From Diabrotica undecimpunctata (lineage: Eukaryota; Arthropoda; Insecta; Coleoptera; Chrysomelidae): a stretch of DNA of 64,000 nucleotides. The notes beneath the pieces were generated by a model. That model was not told where the DNA came from. It worked only from the letters and a program-made list of their open reading frames with translations, and searched no databases. The DNA lies in NCBI RefSeq assembly GCF_040954645.1, contig NC_092804.1, forward strand, positions 146,701,108 to 146,765,107. The letters run 5' to 3'. The position numbers were made by a program, and so were the translations under genes. Below, piece by piece: positions 21,454 to 33,479 of this stretch; positions within the stretch are counted from its first letter, which is position 1, and every line of letters starts with the position of its first letter.

Positions 21454-21747
21454 AGGGCCTGCGTAGCGCAAGCGGTAGGATGTTTGCCTCGTAAGCCGGT
21501 GGTCCGGGGTTCGAATCCCACCGCCGGCAAGAACATCTAGACATTTTAAAAATGTCTATAGGCCCCAGGTCGACTCAGCCTGAATAAAAATGAGTACCTT
21601 GGGTAAAACCAGGGGTAATAATAGACGGTTGAAGCGTAGCACTGGCCATGTTACCTTCCTTGTATACCGTAGGCCCTAGATATAGCAGACTACCCTGCTA
21701 TACTCCCAAAGCCGCGACAGCGGTATAAAACGGGAGACTATTATTAT
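21454..21747 (+). mobile_element. tRNA-derived SINE with 13 bp target duplication
   Basis: The head resembles a tRNA: box A TAGCGCAAGCGG (21464-21475), an anticodon-loop-like CTCGTAA, and box B GGTTCGAATCC (21508-21518). The body is unrelated to tRNA and ends in an ATT repeat. The target duplication TATTTTGTTATGT is exact at 21441-21453 and 21748-21760, so the copy is full length and fairly young. RNA polymerase III would transcribe it from the internal boxes. It relies on a LINE for movement, and the partner is unknown. Confidence 0.92.
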
Positions 21748-21764
21748 TATTTTGTTATGTGTTT

Positions 21765-22890
21765 TTTATTTTTGCATTAATCGCAGATATTCGATTCTCG
21801 TCCTAGATCTTCATTTATATGTCTATTAAGTCTTGTAATGCCTTTTTCTCTTTTGATAATTCTCATTTTGCTAGCTTTTCTAGAGTTATCTTTTTGAGTC
21901 TTTACTTAGTTTGCATATTCAAAATAGGTGTGGCCACTCCTATTGGAGATGGAATCTGATATTGTCTAGTCTAACTTTATTAACTGTTCTTCTAAAAATT
22001 CACTTAAACACAGCTACACCTTTACAGAAGTTCCTCAACCAGGATTTTTTTCGACGTATTCTTCCTTTTGTGTATTTTGTCTTGCTTTGGATTTTTGCTC
22101 TTGCCTGCCTGTTCTGTATAGTTCCCAGCAGTGAGTATTTATACTTCCCACGTAATAAGTCCCAAATACTGAGTTTTCTTCTTTTTATAGTTTTCAACAC
22201 ATAAATATTGTTTAGGATTAACCATTCATTATTATTCCTTCTGAGGTATCATCAAAGCTTCTTTACAAATGTACTTGCTGTACAGATTAAATAATATACG
22301 AGACGATATGCAGGCCTGACAAATTTGTATTTCTTTCTATCTTTACTCCATTTTCGATTATAACCCTTGCTGTCTGATTCCAATATAGATTTGGGATTAT
22401 TCTTATGTTTCTCCTGTCTACATCTTGAGCTTTAGGATTTGTAACATTTTGTGGTGTTTTACTTTATTGGTAGCCTTTTTGAAATCTATGAAACAGGCAT
22501 ATACTCTTTAAATCATATCAAGGCATCATTGTACAATAACATTTAATCCAAACAGGGCCTTCCTAGTGTTAAATCGTTATTTAAATCCCATTTACGTATT
22601 ACATATTTCGCCCTCCAATCTTCTATAGATCCCATTGTAAATTATTTTCATTATATTACACATTATTACTACAGTACGATGTTTGCTGCAGTGCTTTGTA
22701 TTATCTTTTTTTAGGATTGCTATAAATCTAAATACAAGCCTATTTATCTCTTGGTTATATTCCAGTCATATATATTGCATTTAAAAGGTCTAAGAATACG
22801 ACAATCGACTCATTATTTACTAGTTTTATTAACTAAATTGGAATGTCATCAGGTCCTCTAGTTTTGTTATTTTAATATTTTTAATTGCAC
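21765..22890 (-). mobile_element. LINE ORF2 fragment (RT palm remnants plus C-terminus)
   Basis: The - strand shows PGPDDIPI (about 22850), then badly damaged RT. The C-terminal region follows: VLKTIKRRKLSIWDLLRGKYKYSLLGTIQ, then GRIRRKKSWLRNFCKG (22000-22200). The KxRKLxYLGHxxRxxKYxLLQ..I.G pattern is the same C-terminal family as at 30.9, 53.1 and 53.6 kb. Confidence 0.7.
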
Positions 22891-23494
22891 ATTTGACTTC
22901 CTCGTGTCAATTTTGTGCTCAATATATCTATCTTTTTCAAAGCTTGTACAACACCTAGGTCCATTGAATGGTAAATTACCGTTTCTGCTCTTATATACAT
23001 ACAGCAGTTTAATCCGTATCCGAGAGGCACGTATGTCCGTAAGGAATATTCGGATATTCAAGACTTGTGATGAGGAGGGTTGGTATTTGTGGTAGCCAGA
23101 GACGAATCTTACCCACTTCAATATTCCCCAGATGCCCCACACCACCTACCCGCACATACTGTATTATCGTGAGAGGACTACTACTTTATGTGAATACCCT
23201 GCGTAAATTCACCTTGTATCTTTTTCTTTTTATTTTGGAGTACCGTAAGATGCGTTCCTTCCATTTACTTATTTTGCATTGTCTTCATAATGACGAGTGG
23301 TGTGTACCCCATACGTCATGCCTTCGCTTTAAATGAAGTACTCTGCCAGAACTCGATGTACGATGATTATGTGTAGACTCACTTAATCTTCTTCACGTAG
23401 TTGTCCTGCTGTAAGGAGTAGGGGCGATCTAGATTCAAGCCGCTTAAGTCGATATCTGAGAAATATATGTATCTGTAGCTGAGGGAAAGAAAAC

Positions 23495-23705
23495 TCTTAT
23501 CTACTGATGTCTGGAGGTGTAATATGACTCAAAGCAGGGAGCCATAGCGTAGAGGTACTTTTATTACATCCGATCATAATCCTCATGGTTTCATTGAGTT
23601 TGGTGTCGATCTTTGTTACACGGCAACTAAGTAGACCAGACTTGGAGCTGATGTTCTGAGGGTAGTGGCGTTTACTCCCCAGGATGTTCCGCATAATTTG
23701 TGGAT
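23495..23705 (-). mobile_element. LINE RT C-terminal fragment
   Basis: The - strand residues SCRVTKIDTKLNETMRIMIGC, then STLWLPALSHITPPDISR match the pattern (K)xxDTxLNxTMRxIxG....WLPxLSxIxPPxIRR of jockey/R1-like insect LINEs. One 65-codon open piece survives. Confidence 0.65.
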
Positions 23706-25690
23706 GATGTTATTTGTGTATAATAGATTCATTATAAATACCTTTTATAATCGATACGTTAACATGTTTGCTTAAATAGTTTGAATCTAGAAAAGATTAT
23801 ATCTATTAGTAGCTCTCTCATAATACATTGTTTTGCGCAGCTGAATTTCTTTTATTTTACGTTTACATATTCTGTAAGGATTTAAAATGCAATTTTACTT
23901 TACTCGAGTCATACACATGCATAAAAAAAACTTTCTTCTCCAGCCATCCACGAGACTCCTTCAAAACATAGTTCCTTTGCAAAATTGAATGTCTTTTCTT
24001 GAATATTTGTATCAGAAATGGGAATGTTTTTAGAACGCACTCTACAAAACTAATTAAAAACAATATGATCTAATGCTGCACTCCCAGTTTTCAACAAGTC
24101 TTTTTCTCTTACTCGTTTCCGCGATGGCCATGTAATTCGCTTTGCAACACTCTTGGAAAACTCTACTTACCAATCCTATCAATACCTGCGGATTATTTTG
24201 TGGGTATTAGGATAATGGTTAATAGTTGTAGTAATAGTAATTTAGGAAAATATCTGGACAAATATATTAAAACATTTTCCCGTATGAATTATTTATAAAA
24301 TGAATTATTTAATAAAGTTTTATGCTTTTCCTATATGTGATATAAATCCTCATGCATGACATGACCTTGCTAGTGCTTGACTCAAAGATCCTTCTTTTTT
24401 TTCTCCCTGGAAGCAATTAGCTTATTGAACTGTTAACTGTAATCTTCCGTTAACTGTTATGCAAGTCCTCTGGACTTAGGCTGACCTGCTGTACATAAGT
24501 TCTCCGCCATCATTCGATAAACATTTTATTTGTCGCTGGAACATATAAGCTTCTTGCAATAAGGTGACTTCAAATCCACCTATAGCAACAATAGGTTCTG
24601 CGAAAGCTGCCTGACTATACTATGATAAAAGTTAGCCGATTGGGGTCATTAGGACTTAATTGGGGTAGGGATATAGTCCGCGACTGTGGTTATCTCTCTG
24701 CTCGTCTCTTTTACATATTTATCTTTTTAAAGGAGTGACTTATTTCTGAGCCCTCTTTTCCATCGGTGTTTCCACGAGTTAAGGCGAAATACTGTAAGAT
24801 ACGAGAGTACGCAACACTTTCTCTCTGTGCCATGTATTTCCTAGGTACGATGTTGTTACATCTCAAGATACTGGAGCTCACCAGTCGCAGTAAAAATCTC
24901 ATAAGAGTTCTTTATTAGCACTGGAGACATATTCGTATCGAAGATAAGAACTTCGGCTTAGTCTGACATAGTCCAAAATTATTTGTGTATATGAATTTTG
25001 AGTTTCAACGTAAAGAAGCAAAAATGATCCCACTTCTGCGTGCTAAACACACCAGTTTCAGATAATCCATACTCATCGAGTTTTCGTTAAAGGAAATCTT
25101 AACATCGCCAGAGGCATAATCTATTATTATTACTATTGTTCGTAGTTGAATATCACGTCTATGTATATTTTTATAGTTTAAAAAAACTTTTTGTTCGCCA
25201 ACCAAGTTCCGTAATTGATGCTGTTCGTTTGCGCAAGCCATGTAGTGTAATATGAATTGTTCCGCATTACTTGCAACCCCGGATTCTATGCATAAGTTGT
25301 CATCTATTTTTTTAATCCTGAATGTGTATGATCTAAATGGATCATATACAGTATACATTATATACTCCATTCACTTAGCTCGGGCATATTTTGACAGATT
25401 CATTGTCGGAAATCTACAACACAACAATTCCTACTTCTCAGTATTAATAGCTCAAGTAGCCTACTATTGCAGACTTCTTTCTTTAAAAAAAGAAAACTTA
25501 TTCTAAATAGTGGAAGTGTATACTAAACCCATCAAATTTTGGGTAGTATATATATTTAAAAAATATATTTTAGTTGTTTTAATTTAACATAACTATGTAT
25601 TATATGGTGGAGATAAATAAATATTGATTATCGGTAATTCACAAAGTTCTATTTTATTTACTATTTAGTTTGTTTACTATGAATATTAGC
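23706..25690. other. No recognisable gene
   Basis: Open stretches of 60-121 codons on the - strand (24711-24902, 25005-25370) have no recognisable motif and no splice context. No repeats stand out. Confidence 0.45.
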
Positions 25691-25698
25691 TATGGGTA

Positions 25699-27097
25699 CA
25701 GTTATATTCAAAAAAAAGATACAAGTATTAGAAAGAGAAGTTAACGCCATCCTATTTGTGTAAAACCGGCTGGGATTTTTGGAGGTTATCAAATGTCATA
25801 AGTGATCAAAAATGCAACTCATAGACGTCAAGGACGTTTAATTTGATAGAAGGTTTAACGTTACGTACAATAAAAAATTAATATGCCTCGTCATTTAAGT
25901 GAGATTGAAAAGGCTTAAATAATTACGAAAATGGAAGAAGGATGGTCAATTCGTGCGTTAGCAAATTTCTATAATAGAAATTTGAAAACAATCTTCAGAA
26001 TTAAGGAACGATGGGTCCAACAACAATCATTAAAAAGAAAAGTTGGTTCAGGGCGTTCCAAAGTATCCACTCCTCAACAAGATGCTGCTTTATTTCAATT
26101 CTTAAGAGATAATCCATTTGCGACGTCGAAGGATTCAAGGATTCATACGGGATTTCCTGGTGCCCAACCTCTGTAAGCAGAAGGATCAATGAATCTGAAT
26201 TAAAAAACCGACCAGCTGCTAATAAACCATTAGTAACTGTTGAACATCGGCAAGCAAGAGTAATATTTTCACTAAACTATATTTACCGCAACCCACAATT
26301 TTGGAACAACGTCATTTTTACTGATGAAAAGACTTTTCAGTCGACCTATAACGGTCAAATCCGTGTTTATCATCCAGCCAATACTAGGTTTGAAGAACGA
26401 TATATTCACTCTTATAATAAATCTGGACGTTTTTCTGTAAATCTATGGGGTTGGATTGGTATACATGGACCTGGTGTTTGTTGGCGATTAGAGGGAAGAT
26501 TTACTGCCGACAATTACATTAACGTTTTGGAACACGTAATGCCCCCTTCTATTGAGCAATTGTATCCTAATAATACTTTTATATATCAACAAGATAATTG
26601 TTCAGTCCACACTGCCCATGCCGTAAGGAATTGGTTTCAAACGCAAAACCTGGAAGTATTGCCATGGCCTGCGCACAGTCCAGATATAAATCCAATTGAA
26701 AACATTTGGGGCATAATTGTTAAAAAAATATATAAAAGAAATTTTATGCCACAAAATTCAGATCAATTGTGGGATACAATCTTACGAGTGCTGGGAAGAT
26801 CTTGATCCAAATATGATATGTAATATAATTCAAAGTATGCCAAATAGACTAAATAAAGTTATAGAAGCAGACGGTTCTATCACCAAATACTAAATTCTAT
26901 TTGTAACAGTCATTAAAATTATTCTTTATATAATTGTTGAATAAATGGTTTCGTCTAATTAATGCTCAACGCCAATGATTTATATTTTTAATAACCTGTG
27001 ACATTGATAACTTCCAAAAATCCCAGCCGGTTTTACACAAATAGGATGACGTTAACTTCTCTTTCTAATACTTGTACCCTTTTTTTTAATATAACTG
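25699..27097 (+). mobile_element. Tc1-like transposon with about 100 bp TIRs
   Basis: TIRs run from CAGTTATATT (25699) inward about 100 bp. They match the right end (26997-27097) with a handful of differences, including the shared stretch CCGGCTGGGATTTTTGGA. TA duplications lie at 25697-25698 and 27098-27099. The 1399 bp length fits a Tc1 element carrying one transposase. Confidence 0.92.
25884..26893 (+). pseudogene. Tc1 transposase, DD34E, inactivated
   Basis: The start MPRHLSEIEKA is followed at once by a TAA stop. The helix-turn-helix region then reads GWSIRALANFYNRNLKTI. The catalytic series is TDEK (about 26322), QQDN (about 26590) and NPIENIWG (about 26690), with 34 residues between the second D and the E, so all three acidic residues remain. 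Defects are the early stop, one frameshift around 26193 and another near 26795 (the reading continues as WEDLDPN to a stop at 26891-26893). The enzyme would bind the TIRs and cut and paste the element in the nucleus. This copy cannot make it. Confidence 0.9.
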
Positions 27098-27099
27098 TA

Positions 27100-28240
27100 C
27101 GTGTGCTTGGTTGTATAGTAATTTCCAGCCACTTTTAGTATGTCAAAAAGTAACTAACTTCGCAAAAAAAGAATTACTAAATTCACTAGACAGTTCGGAC
27201 TGGGAATAGCGAACCGAGTATATCAAGCTTTTACAGCTGTAATTAATCTCATTGTACATTATGTTTTTATACTTTCTGTCTACCAATGAGACGATTATAA
27301 AAGTACCTGGATAAATATGTCAGTAACAGAAATTATTAAGAAAATGAGACAGTGTAGATATCAAAATGAAGATTCTTTTAGAAAGTGCTTTTTTCTATCG
27401 CGAAAAAACTTTTACTCAAATCAACGGCCACATTTAATATCCTGGCTATTATAGATATGTAAGGAAGTAATACCTTGTTTAAATATATCGTTTTTAAAGT
27501 ATTTTTTATGATACAAATTGATTTATCTATCCACATAATCCATCTTTTGCACCCGAGATTATGTTTTGAAAGATAAACTATACTCAATTCGGAAATTCAC
27601 GATAACACAGTTTTTATGGGAGATTATAATCTTCGGAAAGGTAATTTATTTCATGGTAATATTTCGTAGGGTTTGAAACAAATTTGTGACACACAGTGAC
27701 CCACAAATCCTTTATCTCCTTCAATATGAGTGATAATCAAACGACAAATCAGTAGACAAACCTTCAGTAAATACCTGATGAGTATTTGCAACCTGTTTAT
27801 CTTGCCAACCTTTTATTAAAAAATGTTCTTAATTAATCCAGATTAAAAATTTTAGTCTCTTCTCCTCTCAGTTTTCAAAGTTTCTTTAAATATCGTACCT
27901 CCAATAAATTATTTCTTCTTTAGCTATAGAACATATTTTATGTAGTGTTTTTCCAAACTAAGTTTACCACAACTCGTCTCGTGTTCTGTTTTGTAAAAAT
28001 AAAATGACAGCACTTTTTTTCAAATTGTTTGTTTTACAATATCGTCTACTCGCTGCTCTCTTGATGTTGACATCTTTGGTGATTCTGTAATAAGTCCTTT
28101 GGTTTCGTTGTTTAAAAAGTCTGTAAATTGTTACTTCTCCAATTCCAAGTATAGGAAATGCCGTAGCTCCAAAATTGTATTGAAAATTATATATTTGTTT
28201 TCTTTAATAAAATAATTCACTATAGAAAACGTTATATTTC
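27100..28240. other. No recognisable gene
   Basis: AT-rich spacer. It may include the 3' non-coding part of the piggyBac element. I could not place TTAA-flanked termini with confidence. Confidence 0.4.
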
Positions 28241-28249
28241 TAAATAAAT

Positions 28250-30420
28250 AAATGAATAACAAGATCAAATTAATCGGTAGCATTATCTGCGGCTTGTCCG
28301 TTTTTGCAATATTTACATGTTATAACCGAATGCGGAATACATATTGTTTTTTTTACATTCAACACAAAAATATTGCGATTTTTTATCCCATTTTCGTGGG
28401 TACATTTCGCATCGTCGTTTCTTAGGTTTTTCTTCTCTGTCTACAGGCTCACTCTTACTGGTGGAAAGTTTACGTAGTGAACGAGATAGTCTTTTGTGTT
28501 AGTCTTATTTCTTGTCGTCTATTAACTGCTTCCCAAGTAATTTCATAAAAGCACGCCTTGCCATTTTATGATCGTTTGTGTTATTTCGGTAAATCACGAA
28601 AGCGTTAATAGTGGTAGTATTTAAGAGGGAGAAAAAAATTGTAAGTGGATATTTGCGACAATTTCTGGATACATCATATGTTGCTGACAGTTGATCGGCA
28701 ATGTCTTCACCTCCCTTTGTTAGATTATAAAAAGTAACTACAGGTGACTTTCTTTGTTCTCCTGTATTCGTAGCAATGGACTCATCATGGTGGAAAGTGG
28801 AAAAAATAATGACGTTTTTGTTTTTTTTACCCATGTAACTCACTACTGATAAATCATTCTGAAAATCAAACATACTAGATGGCACACTCCGATCTTTTGT
28901 AAAAAGTAGACGCGGCGGCAACTCTTACTTATTTTTTCAAGCAGTTGTCTGAAAGTCAATCGATGTCCAGATAAGAGGCGTATCATAAGGTTGTAGCTAA
29001 TAAACCAGTTATCAAAGCTTATATTACCACGAGTTTTACTTACTGGCTCAGTTTGCACTGACTCAATGCAAAAATGAGGCTATACTAGGTCGGCTTATTC
29101 GGAATATATTGGCGAAAAGAGCATTTTCTCTAAAAAGATTCAAGCTTTTCGTCGATGGTCAAATACTTGGTAAAAAAGCAACTTTCGAATTTGATACAAA
29201 CTGATCAAATATCTCTTTAAACGAGGCGGGCATGCATATCTTGATTTTTTTGGCTCGGCACGAGTTTCGATGTCATAAAAACATCTATCTATCTATCTAT
29301 ATAAGGATTTTTACAGCTGTCGCCGTCTTCCTTCTTTCAGCCAACGTCTCCAGTCCTTTCTATTCTGCCATTCTTCATCTCTAAGGTCTTGTCTTTCCAT
29401 GGCCTCGTCCACTTCATCCCTCCATGATCTTCGGGGTCTACCTCTTTTCCTCCTTCTTATTGGGCTCCAATCCGAAATCTTTGCAATCCACCTTGTATGA
29501 TCTGTTCTTCTCACATGTCCGTACCAAATTAAACGTTTTTCTTCGATGTAGCTGAGTATGTCTTGTTCTACTGCCATTCTTCGTTTTATCTCCTCATTTC
29601 TAATGCGATCAATTTTTGTGACTCTGCAGCGTCTTCTCATGAACTCCATTTCAGTTGCTGTGATTTTGGACCTGTTTCGTTTATTTATTACCCAATTCTC
29701 TGCTCCATAGGTCATTATACTGCGTACCAAGGTGTTATAAATTCTCTTCTTTGTATTTCTGGTAATCTGTCGGTCATCAAAACATAGATAGGCTAAAAGA
29801 AATCGAAATCTTTATAGTGCCATGACCTTTCTAAAAATCATAACTCCTGTGTCATCAGTTGACCAAAGGTCGTCCAAATTTTGTCGACTAGAACGATAAA
29901 AACCCACTAAATAAAGAAGGTCAAATAAAGAACGTAATTCTTGACAATTTGTTTCTTTTACTTTATATTTATTGTTTTCCGAGTATGCTAAGAACTTTTT
30001 CTGAATCTTCTTGTTGGTGTAAATGACAATTTCACTGATCATATTATCAGTTATAAAATACTTCCAGTACTCTATTGGTGACTTGCCCTTCCTATTTTGT
30101 GGCCGAACGCATAGCAAATGTATTACAATATTTTGTCTACGTGTCTTGACATCAGGACAAGTTCTTATTGGAGTTTTGTACCACTTGGTCTGATTGTATC
30201 TTCCAAGGTGATATAAAGAACAATGCGCATCTTCTTTATTGGATCCATCACCATTAGGTTCATCTGTCTGTGCGCTTTATACTTCGTCCGGTTCAGAATC
30301 CAGGTAATTTTCTCCGGCTTCTAATAGGTCGTTTTCAAATTCAGAATCATCAGCTTCAGATCCCGAGCTTATTATATCAGCATCAGAGTCACATTTTTTA
30401 AAGAGAGCTTAAAGCCTAGC
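28250..30420 (-). pseudogene. piggyBac-like transposase, split by a LINE
   Basis: Read on the - strand. Acidic N-terminus (30280-30420). Then SPIEYWKYFITDNMISEIV, ELRSLFDLLYLVGFYRS and NLDDLWSTDDTG (29812-30117). After the LINE insertion (29285-29772), ETRAEPKK and FDQFVSNSKV follow, with frameshifts. Then ISFDNWFISYNLM (29000-29060), YMGKKNKNVIIFST and FYNLTKGGEDIADQLSATYDVSR with TIFFSLLNTTTINA (28505-28921). A Cys-rich tail of the piggyBac type follows (28250-28460). Members cut and paste at TTAA. The D of GGEDIADQL is retained, but the gene is disrupted by frameshifts and the insertion. Confidence 0.85.
29285..29772 (-). mobile_element. 5'-truncated LINE inserted in piggyBac
   Basis: It holds an intact 139-codon ORF2 C-terminus (29311-29730: MTYGAENWVINKRNRSKI, then RRRCRVTKIDRIRNEEI, then WYGHVRR, then GRPRRSWRDEVDEAM). 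It ends in a short (ATAG)n tail at 29286-29302. The flanks GTCATAAAAACAT (29272-29284) and GTCATCAAAACAT (29773-29785) are a 13 bp target duplication with one difference. The uninterrupted C-terminus suggests the youngest layer of this nest. Confidence 0.88.
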
Positions 30421-30509
30421 TTGTTCTTTTTTCCAATCTTGCATTTTATACCTGTAATATAATTTTTGTTATATCAGTATTAATTATTGGATAAAAAGTA
30501 AAAGAGTAA

Positions 30510-30677
30510 GGGCCATATTCACCAACAACAAATAAATCTAAAACTAGTTATTCGACGAATAAAACACGAATAAGGTTATGTGTAGTTGGTGAAACAAAAT
30601 TGACAGAATTTATTCTACGCGTAAGTTAATCTTCGAATAGCGGTTGTTCGAGTATTCGTTGTTGGTGAATACGGTCC
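30510..30677. mobile_element. 168 bp MITE, PIF/Harbinger-like
   Basis: The ends GGGCCATATTCACCAACAAC and, inverted, GGACCGTATTCACCAACAAC match 18 of 20. TAA flanks both sides (30507-30509 and 30678-30680), which fits the TWA duplication of PIF/Harbinger elements. A second internal homology (TTATTCGACG against the right-side TCTTCGAATAG) lengthens the stem. Confidence 0.7.
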
Positions 30678-30866
30678 TAAGATTTCATAATTTGTTTTAT
30701 TTATTCATACATATTAGACCAAATAAGTTAATAAATTACTCAAAGGTCCTAAAAGATAAACTTACCAGTCACAAAAAAAAACGTATCTCTTGTTTGGTCT
30801 GGTGGGGTCTGAGAACTCAGGCGTTGACAGTTAAAATTGCACTGACTACTTACTTAATTAAGACTG

Positions 30867-33478
30867 TTAACCACCTTCTTCTTTTTCAAGTACCATCTCC
30901 GCGGCGGAGGTCGGCAATCATCATAGCTATTCGAGACGGCTGCTCTGAAAAGTTCATTTGATGTACATCCGTACCACTCTCTCAGGTTGCGCAGCCATGA
31001 CATTCTATGCCTCCCTATGCTTCTCTTTTTTTGGATCTTTCCCTGCATAATCAGTTGTAGCAAGGTGTATTTCTCTCCACGTGTAATATGTCCGAGATAT
31101 TCCAATTTTCTTGTTTTAATTACAGTTAAAACTCTATTTCTTTATTCATCCTTCTCAGAACCACTTTGTTTGTGATGTGTTCTGTCCACGATATTTTGAG
31201 AATTCTTGTATACACCCACAGCTCGAATGATTCCAGTTTTTTCATTGATGTCGCATTCAAGGTCTAAGATTCCATTCCATAAAATAAAGTCGAAAAAACG
31301 TAGCACCTCGCCAACCTATATATAGTTACAATTTTAAATCCCTTGTACATAGCACTCTTCTCATTTTGTTGAAATTTGCTCTAGCCTTTTCTATTCTGAT
31401 TTTGATCTCCTGATTGTGGAGTTAATCATTGTTCCCAGATATGCATATTTTTCCACTTGTTCGACGTTGTTTCCGTTTTTTAGAAGATTCTCGTTATTGC
31501 TTTGAGTTTTTGATATTCTCATAAATTTCGTCTTCTTGACATTCATTGTTAGACCATACTCTTTTCCATACTCCGCTTTTCTGGTCACCAGTCTCTGAAG
31601 ATCTTCAATATTTTCGGCTAAGATCACAGTGTCGTCCGCATATCTAATGTTGTTAATGGGAACTCCATTTACCTTTATTCCAGGTGTTTCACCCTCAAGA
31701 GCGTTTTTCAAGATCTCTTCGGAATAGGCATTAAAAAGAATTGGCGACAATACGCATCCCTGTCTCACTCCACATCTTATTATAATTTCTTCTAACAGCT
31801 GTTCGTTACCACGTGCTTTTGCTCGCTGTTTGTAGTATATGATCCTGTAGTTTGTATGATCCTGAGGTCGTTGTAGTCAATCTTCTTTAATTTCAGGACA
31901 TTCATTAATTGTTTATGTCGTACTTTATCGAATGCTTTATTATAGTCAATAAAACATACGTATATATCTTGATTGACGTTCAGGTATCCTTGTATCAGTA
32001 TATTAAGTGAAAAAAGAGCTTCACGCATTTCTAGGCCTTTGCGAAAACCAAATTGTGTATCATTAACATGTATGTCCAGTTTCTGATATATTCGGTTATG
32101 GATGACTTTTAGTAGTAACTTTAGCACATGAGACATTAAGCTAATGGTACGGTAATCGCTGCATTCTCTTACGTTTTTCTTTTTGGGGAGACAAATAAAA
32201 ATCGACGTTAACCACTCTTTGGGTAATACGCCTGAACTATAAATTTGGTTCAAGAGTGTCATTAAAACATCAATGTGCTTCTCATCTAGAATTTTTAGGA
32301 TTTCTATAGGAAGCATGTCAGGTCCAGGGCTTTTCCTACTCTTCATTGTTTTTAATGCGTGTAATATTTCTTCTTTTGTAATATATGGACCTATTTCTTC
32401 AGACGTAAGTTCTATGTGCTCCAGATCTCCTCTTTCATCATCGAACAATTCGTCGATATATTCTGCCCATCTTTGAATTTTCTCGTCCGTGTGTGTTATA
32501 GTAGTCCCGTGTCTATCCAGAATTGCACGAGTTGGATTTTGTTTTCTTAGTCCTGCCAGTTCTTTAACTTTCTTGTGTAGGTTAAACATATCATATTTAT
32601 TTTTAAGGTCTTCGGTCTCTTTGCATTTCTCTTCTAAGTATTTTTATTTTGCCTGCTTTATCATCTTCCTGATCTCGTGGTTTATCACTCTGTATTTATT
32701 GTTGTCTTTGTTTTTAAATTATCTCCGTTGTTCCATCATATTGAGTATCTCGTCATTCATCCATTCTTCTTTTCTTCTTGCGGAAGTCTTTAGTATTTCT
32801 TTACAGGGTTCCAGTAGACAATGTTTTTAGTCGAGCCCAGTACTCGTCAATATCATTGGTGTCTGTGTTCAATTTACTGCAGTTCACATGCAGTTCATGT
32901 TGGAGGCATTCTTTTACTTTAGGTTCTTTAAGTTTTCTTGTGTATATTGTAGGGATTATTTGATGTCTCTTAATATTTTTAAGGGTAAGTGTAATCTTGG
33001 CGATAAGTGGATTGTGATCTGAGGCCACGTCTGATCCAGGATATGCTGTCACGGCTTTAACAGCATTACGGTATCTTTCATTGATCATAATGTAGTCTAT
33101 CTGGTTCCTGACTACTTTCTCCGATGTATCTGCGGGCGAACGCCATGTATACAATCGTCTGTTTGGTAACTTGAAAAATGTGTTTGTAATAATCAAGTTC
33201 TGCCCTTGACAGAATTGTAACAGACGGTCTCCTCTCTCGTTTTGATTTCCCAGACCATAGTTTCCTATACACTTTCCGCTTTGTCCCTTTCCAATCTTTG
33301 CATTGAGATCACCTAGGACTATCGTGATTTCTTTTGTTTTCGTTATTCTAAGTGCCTCTTCGATATCTCAGTAAAATAATTCCACTTCTTCTTCGTCGGA
33401 ATTCGCCGTAGGAGCATAAACTTGTATCAAATTAAATTGTATCTTAACCACCCGAAATGCCTTATCTGACATATATTG
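30867..33478 (-). mobile_element. LINE with endonuclease and RT, lightly broken
   Basis: The endonuclease 3' half is at 32801-33478 (IQVYAPTANSDEEE, then VLGDLNAKIG, then NQIDYIMI, then SDVASDHNPL). The RT is at 31391-32589 (KSPGPDMLPIEIL, PKEWLTSIFICLPKK, CSDYRTISLMSHVLK, YVCFIDYNKAFDKVRH, RQGCVLSPILFNAYSE, YADDTVILAE). The C-terminus is at 30867-31105 (LEYLGHITRGEKYTLLQLIMQGKIQ, then SWLRNLREWYG). It ends in a GAA-rich tail. The N-terminal endonuclease is missing, so it is 5' truncated. A frameshift lies between the two RT open stretches near 31790, with another near 31390. A second copy of this family is at 53560-54690. Confidence 0.9.
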
Positions 33479-33479
33479 A

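Noticed and set aside
21454..21530. Functional tRNA gene
   Set aside because: The A and B boxes are good, but acceptor and anticodon stems do not fold well, and the sequence continues into a SINE body with a tail and target duplication.
27760..27800. Second hammerhead core (CTGATGAG at about 27776)
   Set aside because: No stem II or GAAA follows, so it is a chance match.
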